Source of the DNA: an uncultured Desulfobacter sp.
GTDB taxonomy: Bacteria > Desulfobacterota > Desulfobacteria > Desulfobacterales > Desulfobacteraceae
NCBI RefSeq assembly: GCF_963666675.1
Contig: NZ_OY762929.1
Coordinates: 4,342,001 to 4,406,000 of the forward strand
DNA length: 64,000 nt
Direction of reading: 5' to 3'
The first letter of the stretch is position 1. Every line of letters starts with the position of its first letter. A program made the position numbers and the translations under genes. Below are positions 1 to 8,534 of the stretch, piece by piece. The notes below the pieces were generated by a model that saw only the letters and a list, made by a program, of their open reading frames with translations, had not been told where the DNA came from and ran no database searches.

Positions 1-349
1 CCTGTTTGATGATCTGCCGGACTTCATCTATCTTGTAGGGCTTAGCGATATAGTGATAGGCCCCTTCTTTCATGGCGATCACCGCATTGTCCACGGTGGC
101 ATAACCGGTGATCAAGATCACTTCGGTGTAAGGCTGCAGTTCCCGGCTGTGTTCAAGGATCTGCATACCGTCAATCTTCTTCATCTTATAATCGGTGACG
201 ATCAGATCAAAGGTCTTGGTTTTAATCAGGTTCAGCCCCTTGGTTCCGCTGTCGACGGCCGTCACCTTGTATCCATCCTTTACAAGAATATGTTCAAGAT
301 TTTTAAGGGCGATCTGCTCATCTTCGATAATGAGAATGTGTTCTTGCAT
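1..349 (-). CDS. Response regulator, receiver domain (partial, runs off the window)
   Basis: Reading the minus strand from an ATG at 349 gives a CheY-like receiver: acidic pair E9/D10, phospho-acceptor D53 in a VTDYKM motif, a TGYAT segment for the conserved Thr, and the KP lysine near residue 104. The protein continues past base 1, so any output domain is not visible. A good ribosome site (AGGAG) lies just upstream and the gene follows the sensor kinase stop by 14 bases, so kinase and regulator are one operon and probably partners. Its receiver closely resembles the receiver inside the Lon-like protease at 4902-6923, sharing the pattern EQI...NLEH.L...GY.V and a KIDGM block. Confidence 0.85.
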   Translation of the reverse strand, partial: MQEHILIIEDEQIALKNLEHILVKDGYKVTAVDSGTKGLNLIKTKTFDLIVTDYKMKKIDGMQILEHSRELQPYTEVILITGYATVDNAVIAMKEGAYHYIAKPYKIDEVRQIIKQ

Positions 350-363
350 GGTGCTCCTAAGTG

Positions 364-1782
364 TTACGCCGGCAGGCTGACGGTAAATGTAGTACCTTGG
401 CCAAGGGTGGAATTTACGCGGATTGTTCCGCCGTGCTGCTCAATGATGCCGTGGATTATGGAAAGCCCTAACCCCGAACCCTTCCCCACTTCCCGTGTGG
501 TAAAAAAAGGATCGAAAATTTTGGCAAGATGTTCTTTTTTTATTCCGCTGCCCGTATCCTGAACCGAAAAAATAAAGGCGCTTGACTGCTCGTCCTTAAA
601 CGCTGCAATGGTAAGCTGCCCGCTTTCCTGATCTTCCATGGCAAACACGGCGTTGATAATCAGATTCAGCAGTACCTGCTGGATGCGACGGGGATCCATG
701 CGCCCGTCAATATCGTCGGGAACGGCAATTTCCACATCAATTTCCGAGGGGATATCCCCGGTGATCAGGTGCATGGTATTATTCACCAGCTTTTTAAACA
801 AAACCGTTTCAACACTGAAATCACTTTGCCTGGAAAAATCAAGCAGAGCCCTGATAATTTCCTTTGACCGGTTGATCTCCTGTTCAACATTGGTCAACAA
901 CATCTTTTTATAATCAATGTCCGAATCTTCAATTTCCTCCTGGATAATCTGGACGCTGGTGGAGATATTGTTCAATGGGTTGTTCAGTTCATGGGCGACC
1001 CCGGAGGTCAGGGTCCCCAAAGAGGACATTTTTTCGGCCTGGATGAGTTGGGTTTTGCGCCGGCCAAGTTCGGCAATCATATCGTTGAGGCTCACAGCCA
1101 GGGATTCAAACTCGTCCCCGGTTTTAATTGCCGGGACCTTATCATAATCGCCCTTGGCAATATGCTTGATGCCGGTTTCAAGGGCCTTTAAGGGGCGATT
1201 CAGCTTAATGACCAGAAAAATGGTGGCCACCACCGTGAGAACAAACAACAGGAACAAGGAGACCATCAAGTATTCCCGGGAGCGGTCCAGCAGCTCAAAC
1301 ACCTTATTTTTCTCAGTCTTGACCACCTGTTCAATGTCAGTGGTCAGTTCGCGTCCAAGCTGGGTCACCCTATTTTGAATCCCTAGAGACTGCTTAGAAG
1401 AGACGGTGCCGCTTTTATACAGGTTTAACAGGGTTTCCATGTTCGAGCGGTAGGCATTGATCGCCTGGCTCCGTTGCTGGAAAAAGGGATCCTTTACAAC
1501 AATATCTGAAAACTCCCGCTCAATGTGCGCCTGTTTTTCATCAATTCTACCGATGTATGACAGGGCCAGGGAGAGATCCTTGATGTCCTTTCTCAAGAAA
1601 AAATTTTTCTCGTAACGCCGGGCTTCCAGCACCGTATCCAGCAGATCCCGTTTCTTTTCAATGAGCACCAGGGTACTCAATACCGTGGAATTGCTGTAGT
1701 GGTTCATAAACCAGATAATGCTGTTCACCACCATGAAAACCAAAAAAAGGAACGATATTTTATGTCTGAGACTGAAACGCAT
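364..1782 (-). CDS. Membrane sensor histidine kinase (HAMP-HisKA-HATPase)
   Basis: About 472 residues. One membrane segment lies near residues 7-26 and a second near 172-195, enclosing a helical periplasmic sensor of about 145 residues. A HAMP linker follows, then the H-box with phospho-accepting H264 in the motif GVAHELNNPLN, and a C-terminal HATPase ending in a GSGLGLS G-box. It is a classical NtrB/ZraS-like kinase that would sense outside the membrane and phosphorylate the regulator encoded 14 bases downstream. I use the ATG at 1782; a TTG two codons upstream is possible. No strong ribosome site precedes either. The signal sensed is unknown. Confidence 0.88.
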   Translation of the reverse strand: MRFSLRHKISFLFLVFMVVNSIIWFMNHYSNSTVLSTLVLIEKKRDLLDTVLEARRYEKNFFLRKDIKDLSLALSYIGRIDEKQAHIEREFSDIVVKDPFFQQRSQAINAYRSNMETLLNLYKSGTVSSKQSLGIQNRVTQLGRELTTDIEQVVKTEKNKVFELLDRSREYLMVSLFLLFVLTVVATIFLVIKLNRPLKALETGIKHIAKGDYDKVPAIKTGDEFESLAVSLNDMIAELGRRKTQLIQAEKMSSLGTLTSGVAHELNNPLNNISTSVQIIQEEIEDSDIDYKKMLLTNVEQEINRSKEIIRALLDFSRQSDFSVETVLFKKLVNNTMHLITGDIPSEIDVEIAVPDDIDGRMDPRRIQQVLLNLIINAVFAMEDQESGQLTIAAFKDEQSSAFIFSVQDTGSGIKKEHLAKIFDPFFTTREVGKGSGLGLSIIHGIIEQHGGTIRVNSTLGQGTTFTVSLPA

Positions 1783-1868
1783 AATCAATTTATATATATC
1801 TTCTCTATGGGAAACAAGGTTATGGCCAGTTTAATTTCTATCCACTTACAATGCGCGTCACAAATAAA

Positions 1869-1904
1869 CGGGCCGACCGGACACAAGGTCATCCGATCGG
1901 CCCG
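1869..1904 (-). terminator. Rho-independent terminator of the SLC13 permease operon
   Basis: The arms CGGGCCGA and TCGGCCCG close a long hairpin; on the minus strand it is followed by TTTATTTG. It lies 24 bases after the permease stop codon. Confidence 0.7.
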
Positions 1905-1927
1905 GGGAGATACCATATTTTTAAGAT

Positions 1928-3742
1928 TTAGGAAATACCGTAGAAAAAATAGATCACGGCCAATTCCACAGCCAGAAACAGCAGGGTCATCACGGCACCG
2001 GCCTTGGCATAGTCAATGGTCCGGTAGCCGCCCGGCCGCATGATCAGGGCGTTTACCTGATGGGTGGGCAGTACAAAGGTATTGGAAGCCGAGATCCCCA
2101 CCACCAGGGCAGCCATTCTCGGATCTGCCCCGGCCATCACGGCCATGTTCATGCACAAGGGCACCAGAAGCACCGTGGCCCCCACATTGGAGATCACCAG
2201 GGTAAAAAAGGATGCCATCACCCCGACAACCGCCAGAAGAATAATGGGGGTTGGCGTACCGATCAGACCCAGCACGGTTTGGGCAATAAACCCGGCCGTA
2301 CCTGTCTTTTCAAAGGCAATACCCAGGGGGATAAGTCCTGCCAGCAGAAACACCGTCATCCAGTCCACGGACTGATAGGCTTCGTCAACGGTGAGCACGC
2401 CGGTAATGATCATGCCAAGGGCTCCGGACATCAGCGCCACGGAGAGCTGGATTTTCAAAACCACGATCTGGAACAGGGCAAGGGCAAGCCATCCCACAGC
2501 CAGCATGGCTTTCTGGGGCCGCAGAATTTCGCCTTCCAGTTTGGACGCAAATACCAGGGATCTGGGTTTGGGCCTGTTCATCAGGATATGAAATTTTTCC
2601 CAGGGTCCCTGGAGCAGCAGCGTGTCCCCCATGGCCAGACGGATATTGGTCAGCCCAGAATAATATTTGCGGTTGTCTTTGAACAACACCAGGGGATTGA
2701 GTCCGTACATCTCCTTGAAGTTAACTTCGTTCAAGGTTTTACCGATCAGTTCGGATCTTGGCGCCACAACAACTTCGGCCATGCCGGCATTGGTATTGGC
2801 CAGAAACTCTGCAAAGGTTTCAAGGGCGGGCTTGATCTCCCAGCCGTACTCTTTGGCAAGCTGCTCGATATTTTCCCGTTTGCCCACCACGGCAATATCA
2901 TCGCCGCCGTTAATGCCTTCGTAACTGCGGGGCACATGGTTGGTGGTCCGGGTGGAGGGCGAAGAGATGCCGATAACCGTCACAAGAAACCGGGGACGAA
3001 TGTTAAGATCATCCAGAAGTCCTGTGGTGCCGCCATCTTCGGGCACATGCAGCTCAACCAGACTGTTAACGCCCTGGTATTCATTAATGAGCACATCGGT
3101 TGCGCCTTTGCCGGAGTCACCGCTTGCGTTGGGAAGAATCAAGCGTCCGAAAATTAGAAAATATAGAAGCGCTGTAACCAACAGACACACCCCGATGGGG
3201 GTCTGGGTGAACAACCCGAAGGGTTCAAGCTTTTCACCACCCAGCACCATCAGGTCGTTGAGCAGAATGGTCGGGCTTGCGCCAACAAGGGTCAGCGTTC
3301 CGCCGATAATGGCGCAGAACCCCATGGGCATCAGGATGCGGGAAGTGGGAATCCCCACCCGCTTGGAGATTCTCTGGGTGGCGGGCAGAAACAGGGCGGC
3401 AGCCCCGATGTTCTGCATCATACTGGAAATAATACCCACGGTACTTGAAACCAAAAGCATAATTTTGGCTTCACTTTTGCCGGCCAGCGCCAGGATGGGC
3501 TTGGCCACCTTATTCATAACGCCGGTTTTATCCAGACCCGCGCCAATGATAATTACGGCAATAATCGAACAAACGGCATTGGAACTTAAGCCCACAAAGG
3601 CTTCTTTAGGAGAGATCAGTCCAATCAGGGGGAGAAGGACCATCATCATTATCCCGACCACATCTACCCGAACCCACTCGAACACAAAGAGGCAAATAAC
3701 AAAGACCAGGATGATCATGGTCATAATCATATCAGGTGTCAT
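1928..3742 (-). CDS. SLC13/DASS family anion permease with central TrkA-C domains
   Basis: About 604 residues, strongly hydrophobic at both ends, with a soluble middle (roughly residues 200-385) resembling a pair of TrkA-C (RCK_C) domains. This layout is typical of SLC13-type transporters annotated as Na+/sulfate or di/tricarboxylate symporters. Substrate cannot be read from sequence; sulfate, or a C4 acid, would suit a sulfate reducer. I choose the ATG at 3742 because GGAG lies 11 bases upstream; the GTG at 3754 overlaps that ribosome site. It is the last gene of a three-gene operon with a universal stress protein and a 28-residue membrane peptide, suggesting stress-linked control of uptake. 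Confidence 0.85.
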   Translation of the reverse strand: MTPDMIMTMIILVFVICLFVFEWVRVDVVGIMMMVLLPLIGLISPKEAFVGLSSNAVCSIIAVIIIGAGLDKTGVMNKVAKPILALAGKSEAKIMLLVSSTVGIISSMMQNIGAAALFLPATQRISKRVGIPTSRILMPMGFCAIIGGTLTLVGASPTILLNDLMVLGGEKLEPFGLFTQTPIGVCLLVTALLYFLIFGRLILPNASGDSGKGATDVLINEYQGVNSLVELHVPEDGGTTGLLDDLNIRPRFLVTVIGISSPSTRTTNHVPRSYEGINGGDDIAVVGKRENIEQLAKEYGWEIKPALETFAEFLANTNAGMAEVVVAPRSELIGKTLNEVNFKEMYGLNPLVLFKDNRKYYSGLTNIRLAMGDTLLLQGPWEKFHILMNRPKPRSLVFASKLEGEILRPQKAMLAVGWLALALFQIVVLKIQLSVALMSGALGMIITGVLTVDEAYQSVDWMTVFLLAGLIPLGIAFEKTGTAGFIAQTVLGLIGTPTPIILLAVVGVMASFFTLVISNVGATVLLVPLCMNMAVMAGADPRMAALVVGISASNTFVLPTHQVNALIMRPGGYRTIDYAKAGAVMTLLFLAVELAVIYFFYGIS

Positions 3743-3788
3743 TAAAAAAAACACTCCATTGAGAAATTAACTATTTTAAAATGCTGTA

Positions 3789-3875
3789 CTATTCTTCTTC
3801 TTCATTCCTGTAAATAAAGCACAGCACTGCGGTAAACAAAACAATACAAAGACCGATGATAAAATGAGCGCTCAT
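3789..3875 (-). CDS. 28-residue single-pass membrane peptide, candidate transporter accessory subunit
   Basis: A short open frame with ATG at 3875 and stop at 3789. It starts MSAHFIIGLCIVLF, carries one hydrophobic stretch (about residues 4-22) and ends in R-N and four glutamates. The ribosome site TAGGAGG sits eight bases before the ATG and is among the best in the window. It lies 12 bases after the stress protein and 46 before the permease. Very small membrane subunits encoded beside secondary transporters are known (for example MetS-type NSS small subunits), so a regulatory or stabilising partner for the SLC13 permease is a reasonable inference, but not shown. Confidence 0.65.
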   Translation of the reverse strand: MSAHFIIGLCIVLFTAVLCFIYRNEEEE

Positions 3876-3887
3876 ACAAACGTCCTC

Positions 3888-4436
3888 CTAATTTACTGAA
3901 TAAACGCAAAGCCGCTGGGCGATCCGGTTCTGGTTGACGGCAGTATCCCTTACGGCAGCGGGGCGTTTGTTCTCGGAAATGATAAATTCAATGTGACCGC
4001 ACTCTTTGGTGATATCGGCAATGGCATGGTCGACATCGGCCTGGCTGGTGGTGTGGGCAAATTTCAGACCCAGTTCTTCGGCCTTTGCCTCGAACTGTGC
4101 CACATTTTTTGCTGCCGTCTCTTTAAAGTCGGCATAGAGCTCTTCCTGGGTGGTGGAAAAAAATGAGGTCACGTCATGGGTCAGATTGGCTGCATTTACC
4201 GCGATAATGCCGTAGTCCATACGTTTGGCCATATCCAGGGCATACTCAACCATATCATCGGAAAACCGGCTTTCAAGGGTGGCAACCACCAGGTTTTTAC
4301 CCTCGTTTTCTTTACACAACATGCACTGATCGCTGCCGGACCCTGCATCACTGCTTTCGCAATGTTGGGAAAACTGAATGGGTTTTTCCGATTTGCCGTT
4401 CTTTTTGCCGAAATTAAATATTTTATTCAAAAACAT
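3888..4436 (-). CDS. Universal stress protein (UspA-like)
   Basis: 182 residues. The first 45 are basic and cysteine-containing, with C-x2-C near residues 39-42, and precede a UspA-like alpha/beta fold beginning KNLVVATLESRFSD. The usual ATP-binding G-x2-G-x9-G-S/T signature is not obvious, so nucleotide binding is doubtful. The ribosome site AAGGAGG precedes the ATG. It is first in the operon with the 28-residue peptide and SLC13 permease. Usp proteins fused or adjacent to transporters often modulate them; that role is inferred here. Confidence 0.75.
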   Translation of the reverse strand: MFLNKIFNFGKKNGKSEKPIQFSQHCESSDAGSGSDQCMLCKENEGKNLVVATLESRFSDDMVEYALDMAKRMDYGIIAVNAANLTHDVTSFFSTTQEELYADFKETAAKNVAQFEAKAEELGLKFAHTTSQADVDHAIADITKECGHIEFIISENKRPAAVRDTAVNQNRIAQRLCVYSVN

Positions 4437-4901
4437 ACGCCACTATCCTCCTTAAATTAAGTATTGGGTTTCTCATCTTTGTCGGCAAATAATGAGCAAG
4501 TAGCATACCAGCTCTCCTAAAACAGTCGAACAGGCCACTTGGCAAGGCTTTTCATAAATCTTGAAGCAAGCTTTCAATTTTATTTATGTTGCAGAATGCA
4601 ATGCTTTTTAAAATTATAACCCAAAACCTCTTTTTGCGCCGGTTTGGGGATATTGCAATTGTCAATGCCGATGTTGCGTATTGAAACGATTCAGGCCGAA
4701 TTCACGGTTTATTTTTGGTGGAAAGGGCAAAAATTTGGTGGAAAGGGCAAAAAAACCCTTATGAAATCATTTATTAAAGAATTGCTGTTCCATGAATCAG
4801 GTCCCAGGCATGGTAATTGCTCGGTGCTCCATCAGTGCTCCATGCTAAAGAAATCTTAATAATGTTAAAACTTTGAAGGGTAAAAAAAGAGGGCTGCCAG
4901 G
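4437..4901. other. Divergent intergenic region upstream of the Usp operon and the Lon-like gene
   Basis: 465 bases, AT-rich, with no convincing gene. It contains an exact 20-bp tandem duplication (listed separately) and an imperfect palindrome TTGAA-N7-TTCAA near 4560. Promoters for both flanking transcription units must lie here, but I could not assign a clear -35/-10 or -24/-12 pair. Confidence 0.5.
4714..4753. repeat. Tandem 20-bp direct repeat (two exact copies)
   Basis: The unit TTTGGTGGAAAGGGCAAAAA occurs at 4714-4733 and 4734-4753, about 150 bases before the Lon-like start. It may be a recent slippage duplication or a paired regulator-binding site. Confidence 0.8.
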
Positions 4902-6923
4902 GTGAAACGAATCTTTAAAAGAGAAGAAGAGACTCAGACTGTTGATGTAAGCGCAGAAGAGATCACGGCACTGCGCGAAGCCGTGCTGGACCAGAGAATG
5001 CCGGCCGAGGTTGAAAAAATTTTACTCAAAGAGGTGGACCGGCTTGAAAAAATCAACCCGTCGGCAGCAGAGTACACCATCGGGCTCAACCATATCGACT
5101 ATGTGACCACCCTGCCCTGGAACCGCTACACCCAGGATAATCTCGACATCCAGCGCGCGGAAAGAATTCTGAACTCCGACCATTACGGGCTTGAGGAAAT
5201 CAAAGAAAGAATTCTTGAACATCTGGCGGTCCGGCAGATGAAACTGTCCCGGAAAAACACCATTCTTGTGGTGGATGATGAGCAGATCACCCGGATGAAC
5301 CTGGAGCATGTTTTATCCAAGGAAGGGTATGAAGTCAACACGGCCGAAGGCGGTACCCAGGCCCTGGCATTTTTAAAAGACAAGACCGTGGACCTTGTGA
5401 TCACGGATCTTAAAATGGACAAGATTGACGGCATGGCACTTCTGGAGCGTATCAAGGCCACAAGTCCTTCCACGGAGGTGATTATCATCTCGGGATACGC
5501 CACGGTGCTCACGGCCGTGGATGCCATCAAGCGCGGGTCATTTCACTTTATTCCCAAACCCCTGAAACTTGACGACATCCGGGAAACCGTTAAAAAGGCC
5601 CTGGGTAAAAAAACAGGGCTTGTGGAGGCAAGAGGCCCTGTGATCTGCTTTTCCGGCCCTCCGGGTACGGGGAAAACGTCTCTTGGCCAGTCCATTGCCC
5701 AAAGCCTGGAACGCAAATTTGTCCGTATATCCCTGGCCGGCGTCAAAGATGAAGCCGACATCCGGGGGCACAGGCGATCCTATGCCGGCGCCCTGGCCGG
5801 CCGGATCATCCAGGAAATCCGCCGGGCAGAGTCTTTGAATCCCGTGCTCATGCTTGATGAGATTGATAAAATCGGACAGGATTTCAAAGGTGATCCGGCC
5901 TCGGCCCTGCTTGAGGTACTTGACCCCCAGCAAAATTCAAAATTCATCGACCATTACCTGGACATTCCCTTTGATCTTTCAAAGGTGATGTTCATTGCCA
6001 CGGCCAATATGGTGGCCCGGATTCCCGGCCCGCTGCTGGACCGGTTTGAGGTGATCTCCATGTCCGGATACACCATCGAAGAAAAAACCCACATTGCCCG
6101 GCGCCACTTGATTCCCCGGGCCATGGAGGAGACAGGACTCACTGGATTTGACCTTGACTTCACGGAAGAGGCCGTTTGTGCCGTCATCCGGGAACACACC
6201 AAAGAGGCGGGGTTACGGGGCCTTGAACGCCAAATCTCCGCCATCTGCCGCAAAATTGCCCGGCGGTATCTCAATACGCCCAATGCGTCACGGAAAATAA
6301 AAATTGATGAAGCAACGGTGGAAAAACTGCTGGGGCCTGCCAGATATCACTATGAAATTGCCGGGGCCCGGGACCGGGTCGGCTGCGCCACAGGCCTTGC
6401 CTGGACCGAAAGCGGCGGGGAAATTATTTTTGTTGAAACCACGCGGATGATGGGGGCAGAACGTCTTATTCTTACCGGATACCTGGGCGAGGTGATGAAA
6501 GAATCGGCCCAGGCGGCGTTGAGCTACATCAGAAGCCACACGGAACAATTGGGTTTAAGTGCCGACTTTTTTCAAGGCCGGGACATCCACGTTCATGTGC
6601 CTTCCGGGGCTATTCCCAAGGATGGGCCATCCGCCGGGATGACCATTGCCGTGGCCCTGGTTTCCCTGTTAAAAAACATCCCCTGCCCCAGGGACATGGC
6701 CATGACAGGGGAAGTGACCTTAAGCGGCAGGATTCTTCCCGTGGGCGGCATCCGGGAAAAACTGCTTGCCGCCAAAACCGCCGGCATAAACACCGTCATT
6801 TTCCCTGCTAAAAACCAGGCGGAGATTACCGCCATGGATGACACGCTCAAGCAAGGCATAAACATCGTTACGGCAGGGGAACTTGACGATGTGTTCCAGG
6901 AGGTGCTGGGCCAGGGGACCTGA
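4902..6923 (+). CDS. Lon-type ATP-dependent protease with an inserted response-regulator receiver
   Basis: 673 residues from a GTG start. Residues about 15-115 match the part of Lon just before its ATPase (motifs LPWN and DHYGLEEIKERILEHLAV). Residues about 118-235 are a full receiver: D125/D126, phospho-site D169, S197 and K219. The Lon AAA+ module then resumes, with Walker A GPPGTGKTS (252-260) and Walker B LMLDEID (316-322). The S16 protease domain keeps the catalytic dyad S577 (KDGPSAGM) and K620 (GGIREK). The N-terminal substrate-binding LAN domain of standard Lon (about 190-200 residues) is absent. All catalytic and phosphorylation residues are intact, so a phosphorylation-gated protease is plausible. 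It is monocistronic and convergent with the ferredoxin gene. The fold assignment is firm; the regulation is inferred. Confidence 0.9.
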   Translation: MKRIFKREEETQTVDVSAEEITALREAVLDQRMPAEVEKILLKEVDRLEKINPSAAEYTIGLNHIDYVTTLPWNRYTQDNLDIQRAERILNSDHYGLEEIKERILEHLAVRQMKLSRKNTILVVDDEQITRMNLEHVLSKEGYEVNTAEGGTQALAFLKDKTVDLVITDLKMDKIDGMALLERIKATSPSTEVIIISGYATVLTAVDAIKRGSFHFIPKPLKLDDIRETVKKALGKKTGLVEARGPVICFSGPPGTGKTSLGQSIAQSLERKFVRISLAGVKDEADIRGHRRSYAGALAGRIIQEIRRAESLNPVLMLDEIDKIGQDFKGDPASALLEVLDPQQNSKFIDHYLDIPFDLSKVMFIATANMVARIPGPLLDRFEVISMSGYTIEEKTHIARRHLIPRAMEETGLTGFDLDFTEEAVCAVIREHTKEAGLRGLERQISAICRKIARRYLNTPNASRKIKIDEATVEKLLGPARYHYEIAGARDRVGCATGLAWTESGGEIIFVETTRMMGAERLILTGYLGEVMKESAQAALSYIRSHTEQLGLSADFFQGRDIHVHVPSGAIPKDGPSAGMTIAVALVSLLKNIPCPRDMAMTGEVTLSGRILPVGGIREKLLAAKTAGINTVIFPAKNQAEITAMDDTLKQGINIVTAGELDDVFQEVLGQGT

Positions 6924-6947
6924 CCCAATCGACCAGGTTGTTTACGA

Positions 6948-7673
6948 CTACATCAGGGGCCGGCCTGTGGTTGAAATGGTTACCTGGTGGACAGGAATAT
7001 TTTCACCAGATTTTTCCATGGCACTGTCAACAATCCATTTCATTTTTGAACAGCAGGGCACTTCCATGACCATCATGGTGATGCCCTGGATATTATTCCG
7101 GGTAAAAATATCTGCAAGTTTATCGATATAAAGATCCGCATCATCAAATTTAGGACACCCAAGCATGACCACCCTGCCTTTCAGATACTCTGAATGAAAG
7201 GATGGAGCGGCAACGGGAACGCAGTCTGCCGTAATCAACAGGGAGGCATTTTTTAAAAAAGGGGCTGAATTTGGAATCAGGCGGAGCTGTACCGGCCAAT
7301 GCCCCAAAGCGGAGTCACCGGTGGGATTGACCGTGGGCATCCCCATGCCGGGCCCGGAAGCGACCGGAAATGTTTTCACCTGTTGAGATGGACATCCTTT
7401 GGGTTGTTGGGTGTCGGATGCCGTTTTCTGTCTTTCAAGGTGTGCGTGTACGGCCTCTTCATCATATTCGTCTGCCCGGCGTTCAATGAGCTTAAGTGCA
7501 TCTTTGGGACAATCGCCAAGACAGGCCCCAAGCCCGTCACAATATTTATCGCCAATGACCTTGGCTTTGCCGTCAATGATCTGAATGGCCCCTTCGGCGC
7601 AGGAAGGTAGGCAATTCCCGCAGCCGTCACATTTTTCTTGGTCTATCTCTATTATTTTACGAATCACTTTCAT
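6948..7673 (-). CDS. 4Fe-4S dicluster ferredoxin-like protein
   Basis: 241 residues. The N-terminus has one complete cluster motif, C15-x2-C18-x2-C21-x3-C25. A second, C45-x5-C51-x3-C55-P, has Leu where its second cysteine should be. A linker of about 90 residues leads to a C-terminal alpha/beta domain with conserved cysteines (ADCVP, GCPKFDD and PCCS), typical of anaerobe iron-sulfur proteins of unknown reaction. Probably a cytoplasmic electron carrier or redox-responsive partner. It is transcribed away from the Crp/Fnr gene and shares an FNR-type palindrome with it, so it is a likely target. Confidence 0.8.
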   Translation of the reverse strand: MKVIRKIIEIDQEKCDGCGNCLPSCAEGAIQIIDGKAKVIGDKYCDGLGACLGDCPKDALKLIERRADEYDEEAVHAHLERQKTASDTQQPKGCPSQQVKTFPVASGPGMGMPTVNPTGDSALGHWPVQLRLIPNSAPFLKNASLLITADCVPVAAPSFHSEYLKGRVVMLGCPKFDDADLYIDKLADIFTRNNIQGITMMVMEVPCCSKMKWIVDSAMEKSGENIPVHQVTISTTGRPLM

Positions 7674-7751
7674 GGGATATCCCTTTCATGATCAAAGTTT
7701 ACATTGGGTTTACATCCTGGTTTGAAGTTACTATAGATAAAATAAAAAAAC

Positions 7752-7767
7752 CTTGATCTGAATCAAG
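7752..7767. promoter_or_regulatory. FNR-type operator between the ferredoxin and Crp/Fnr genes
   Basis: CTTGATCTGAATCAAG contains the canonical FNR half-sites TTGAT-N4-ATCAA with perfect 6-bp arms. It is 79 bases from the ferredoxin start and 66 from the regulator start. The neighbouring regulator has an FNR-like recognition helix (E-T-I-S-R), so auto- and divergent regulation is likely. Confidence 0.7.
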
Positions 7768-7832
7768 CCATTGCTTTTGTTGCCACTATCCGGAACAGAT
7801 CAACCAACTTAAAAATAGGCGCGGAGGCGAAC

Positions 7833-8534
7833 ATGGAACAGTATCTGCACACCATTCCCCTTTTTTCAGGATTGACGGAAGATCAAAGCCAGGCCCTGGC
7901 CGATTTGGCCGATGAACTGACCATAAACAGAGGCGAGCTGATCTTCCAGGAAGGCGACAGGGGCCAAGGGTTTTACATTGTGGCCAAGGGCAAAATCAAA
8001 GTATTTAAAATGTCCTTTGAAGGAAAAGAGCAAATCCTGCACATATACGGACCGGGCCATACATTCGGCGAAGTGCCGGTATTCCAGGGGAAAAATTTTC
8101 CAGCCTCTGCCATGGCCCTGGAACCCTCGACCATTCTTTTTCTGCCAAGAGAGGCGTTTGTCCAGCAAATTGAAAAGTCCCCTGCCCTTGCCATGAATAT
8201 GCTGGCGGATCTGTCCAGGCGTTTAAGGGAATTTACGGTTCAGATTGAAAATTTAAGTCTCAAGGAGGTGCCTGCCAGACTGGCGGCTTATATTCTGACC
8301 CTGGCGGACGAAGAGGCGGCAGGGCATTCACAAAAAAAAGAGATTCCCGCAGCCGAGGTGTCGCTGCCGGTTTCAAAAGTCCAACTGGCAAGCCTCATCG
8401 GCACAACCCCTGAAACCATCTCACGTGGATTAAAAAAGATTGCACAGGCCGGATTTATCAAGACCAATGGGAAAAAAATTTCAATTATAGATCAAGGGGG
8501 ATTAGAAGAGTTATCCCATACCGGCCGTCTTTAG
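7833..8534 (+). CDS. Crp/Fnr family transcription regulator (cysteine-free)
   Basis: 233 residues. A cyclic-nucleotide-binding-type beta roll (about 5-120), a dimer helix (about 125-150) and a Crp-type winged helix (about 165-225). The recognition helix TTPETISRGLKKI carries E-x-x-S-R, the residues FNR uses to read TTGAT, which matches the palindrome upstream. There are no cysteines, so it cannot hold the FNR 4Fe-4S cluster; a heme- or ligand-sensing HcpR/DNR-like role is possible. The ribosome site is GGAGG. Its 3' end overlaps the convergent phosphopantetheinyl transferase gene by 24 bases. Confidence 0.85.
   Translation: MEQYLHTIPLFSGLTEDQSQALADLADELTINRGELIFQEGDRGQGFYIVAKGKIKVFKMSFEGKEQILHIYGPGHTFGEVPVFQGKNFPASAMALEPSTILFLPREAFVQQIEKSPALAMNMLADLSRRLREFTVQIENLSLKEVPARLAAYILTLADEEAAGHSQKKEIPAAEVSLPVSKVQLASLIGTTPETISRGLKKIAQAGFIKTNGKKISIIDQGGLEELSHTGRL

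Noticed and set aside
2060..3157. A 365-codon open frame on the plus strand opposite the SLC13 permease, rich in His and Gly
   Set aside because: It has no ribosome site or recognisable domain, and codon position bias follows the real minus-strand gene; a shadow frame.
4536..4551. TGGCAAG-N4-TTCA as a sigma54 promoter for the Lon-like gene
   Set aside because: The -12 block lacks the essential GC and the distance to the start (over 350 bases) is too long.
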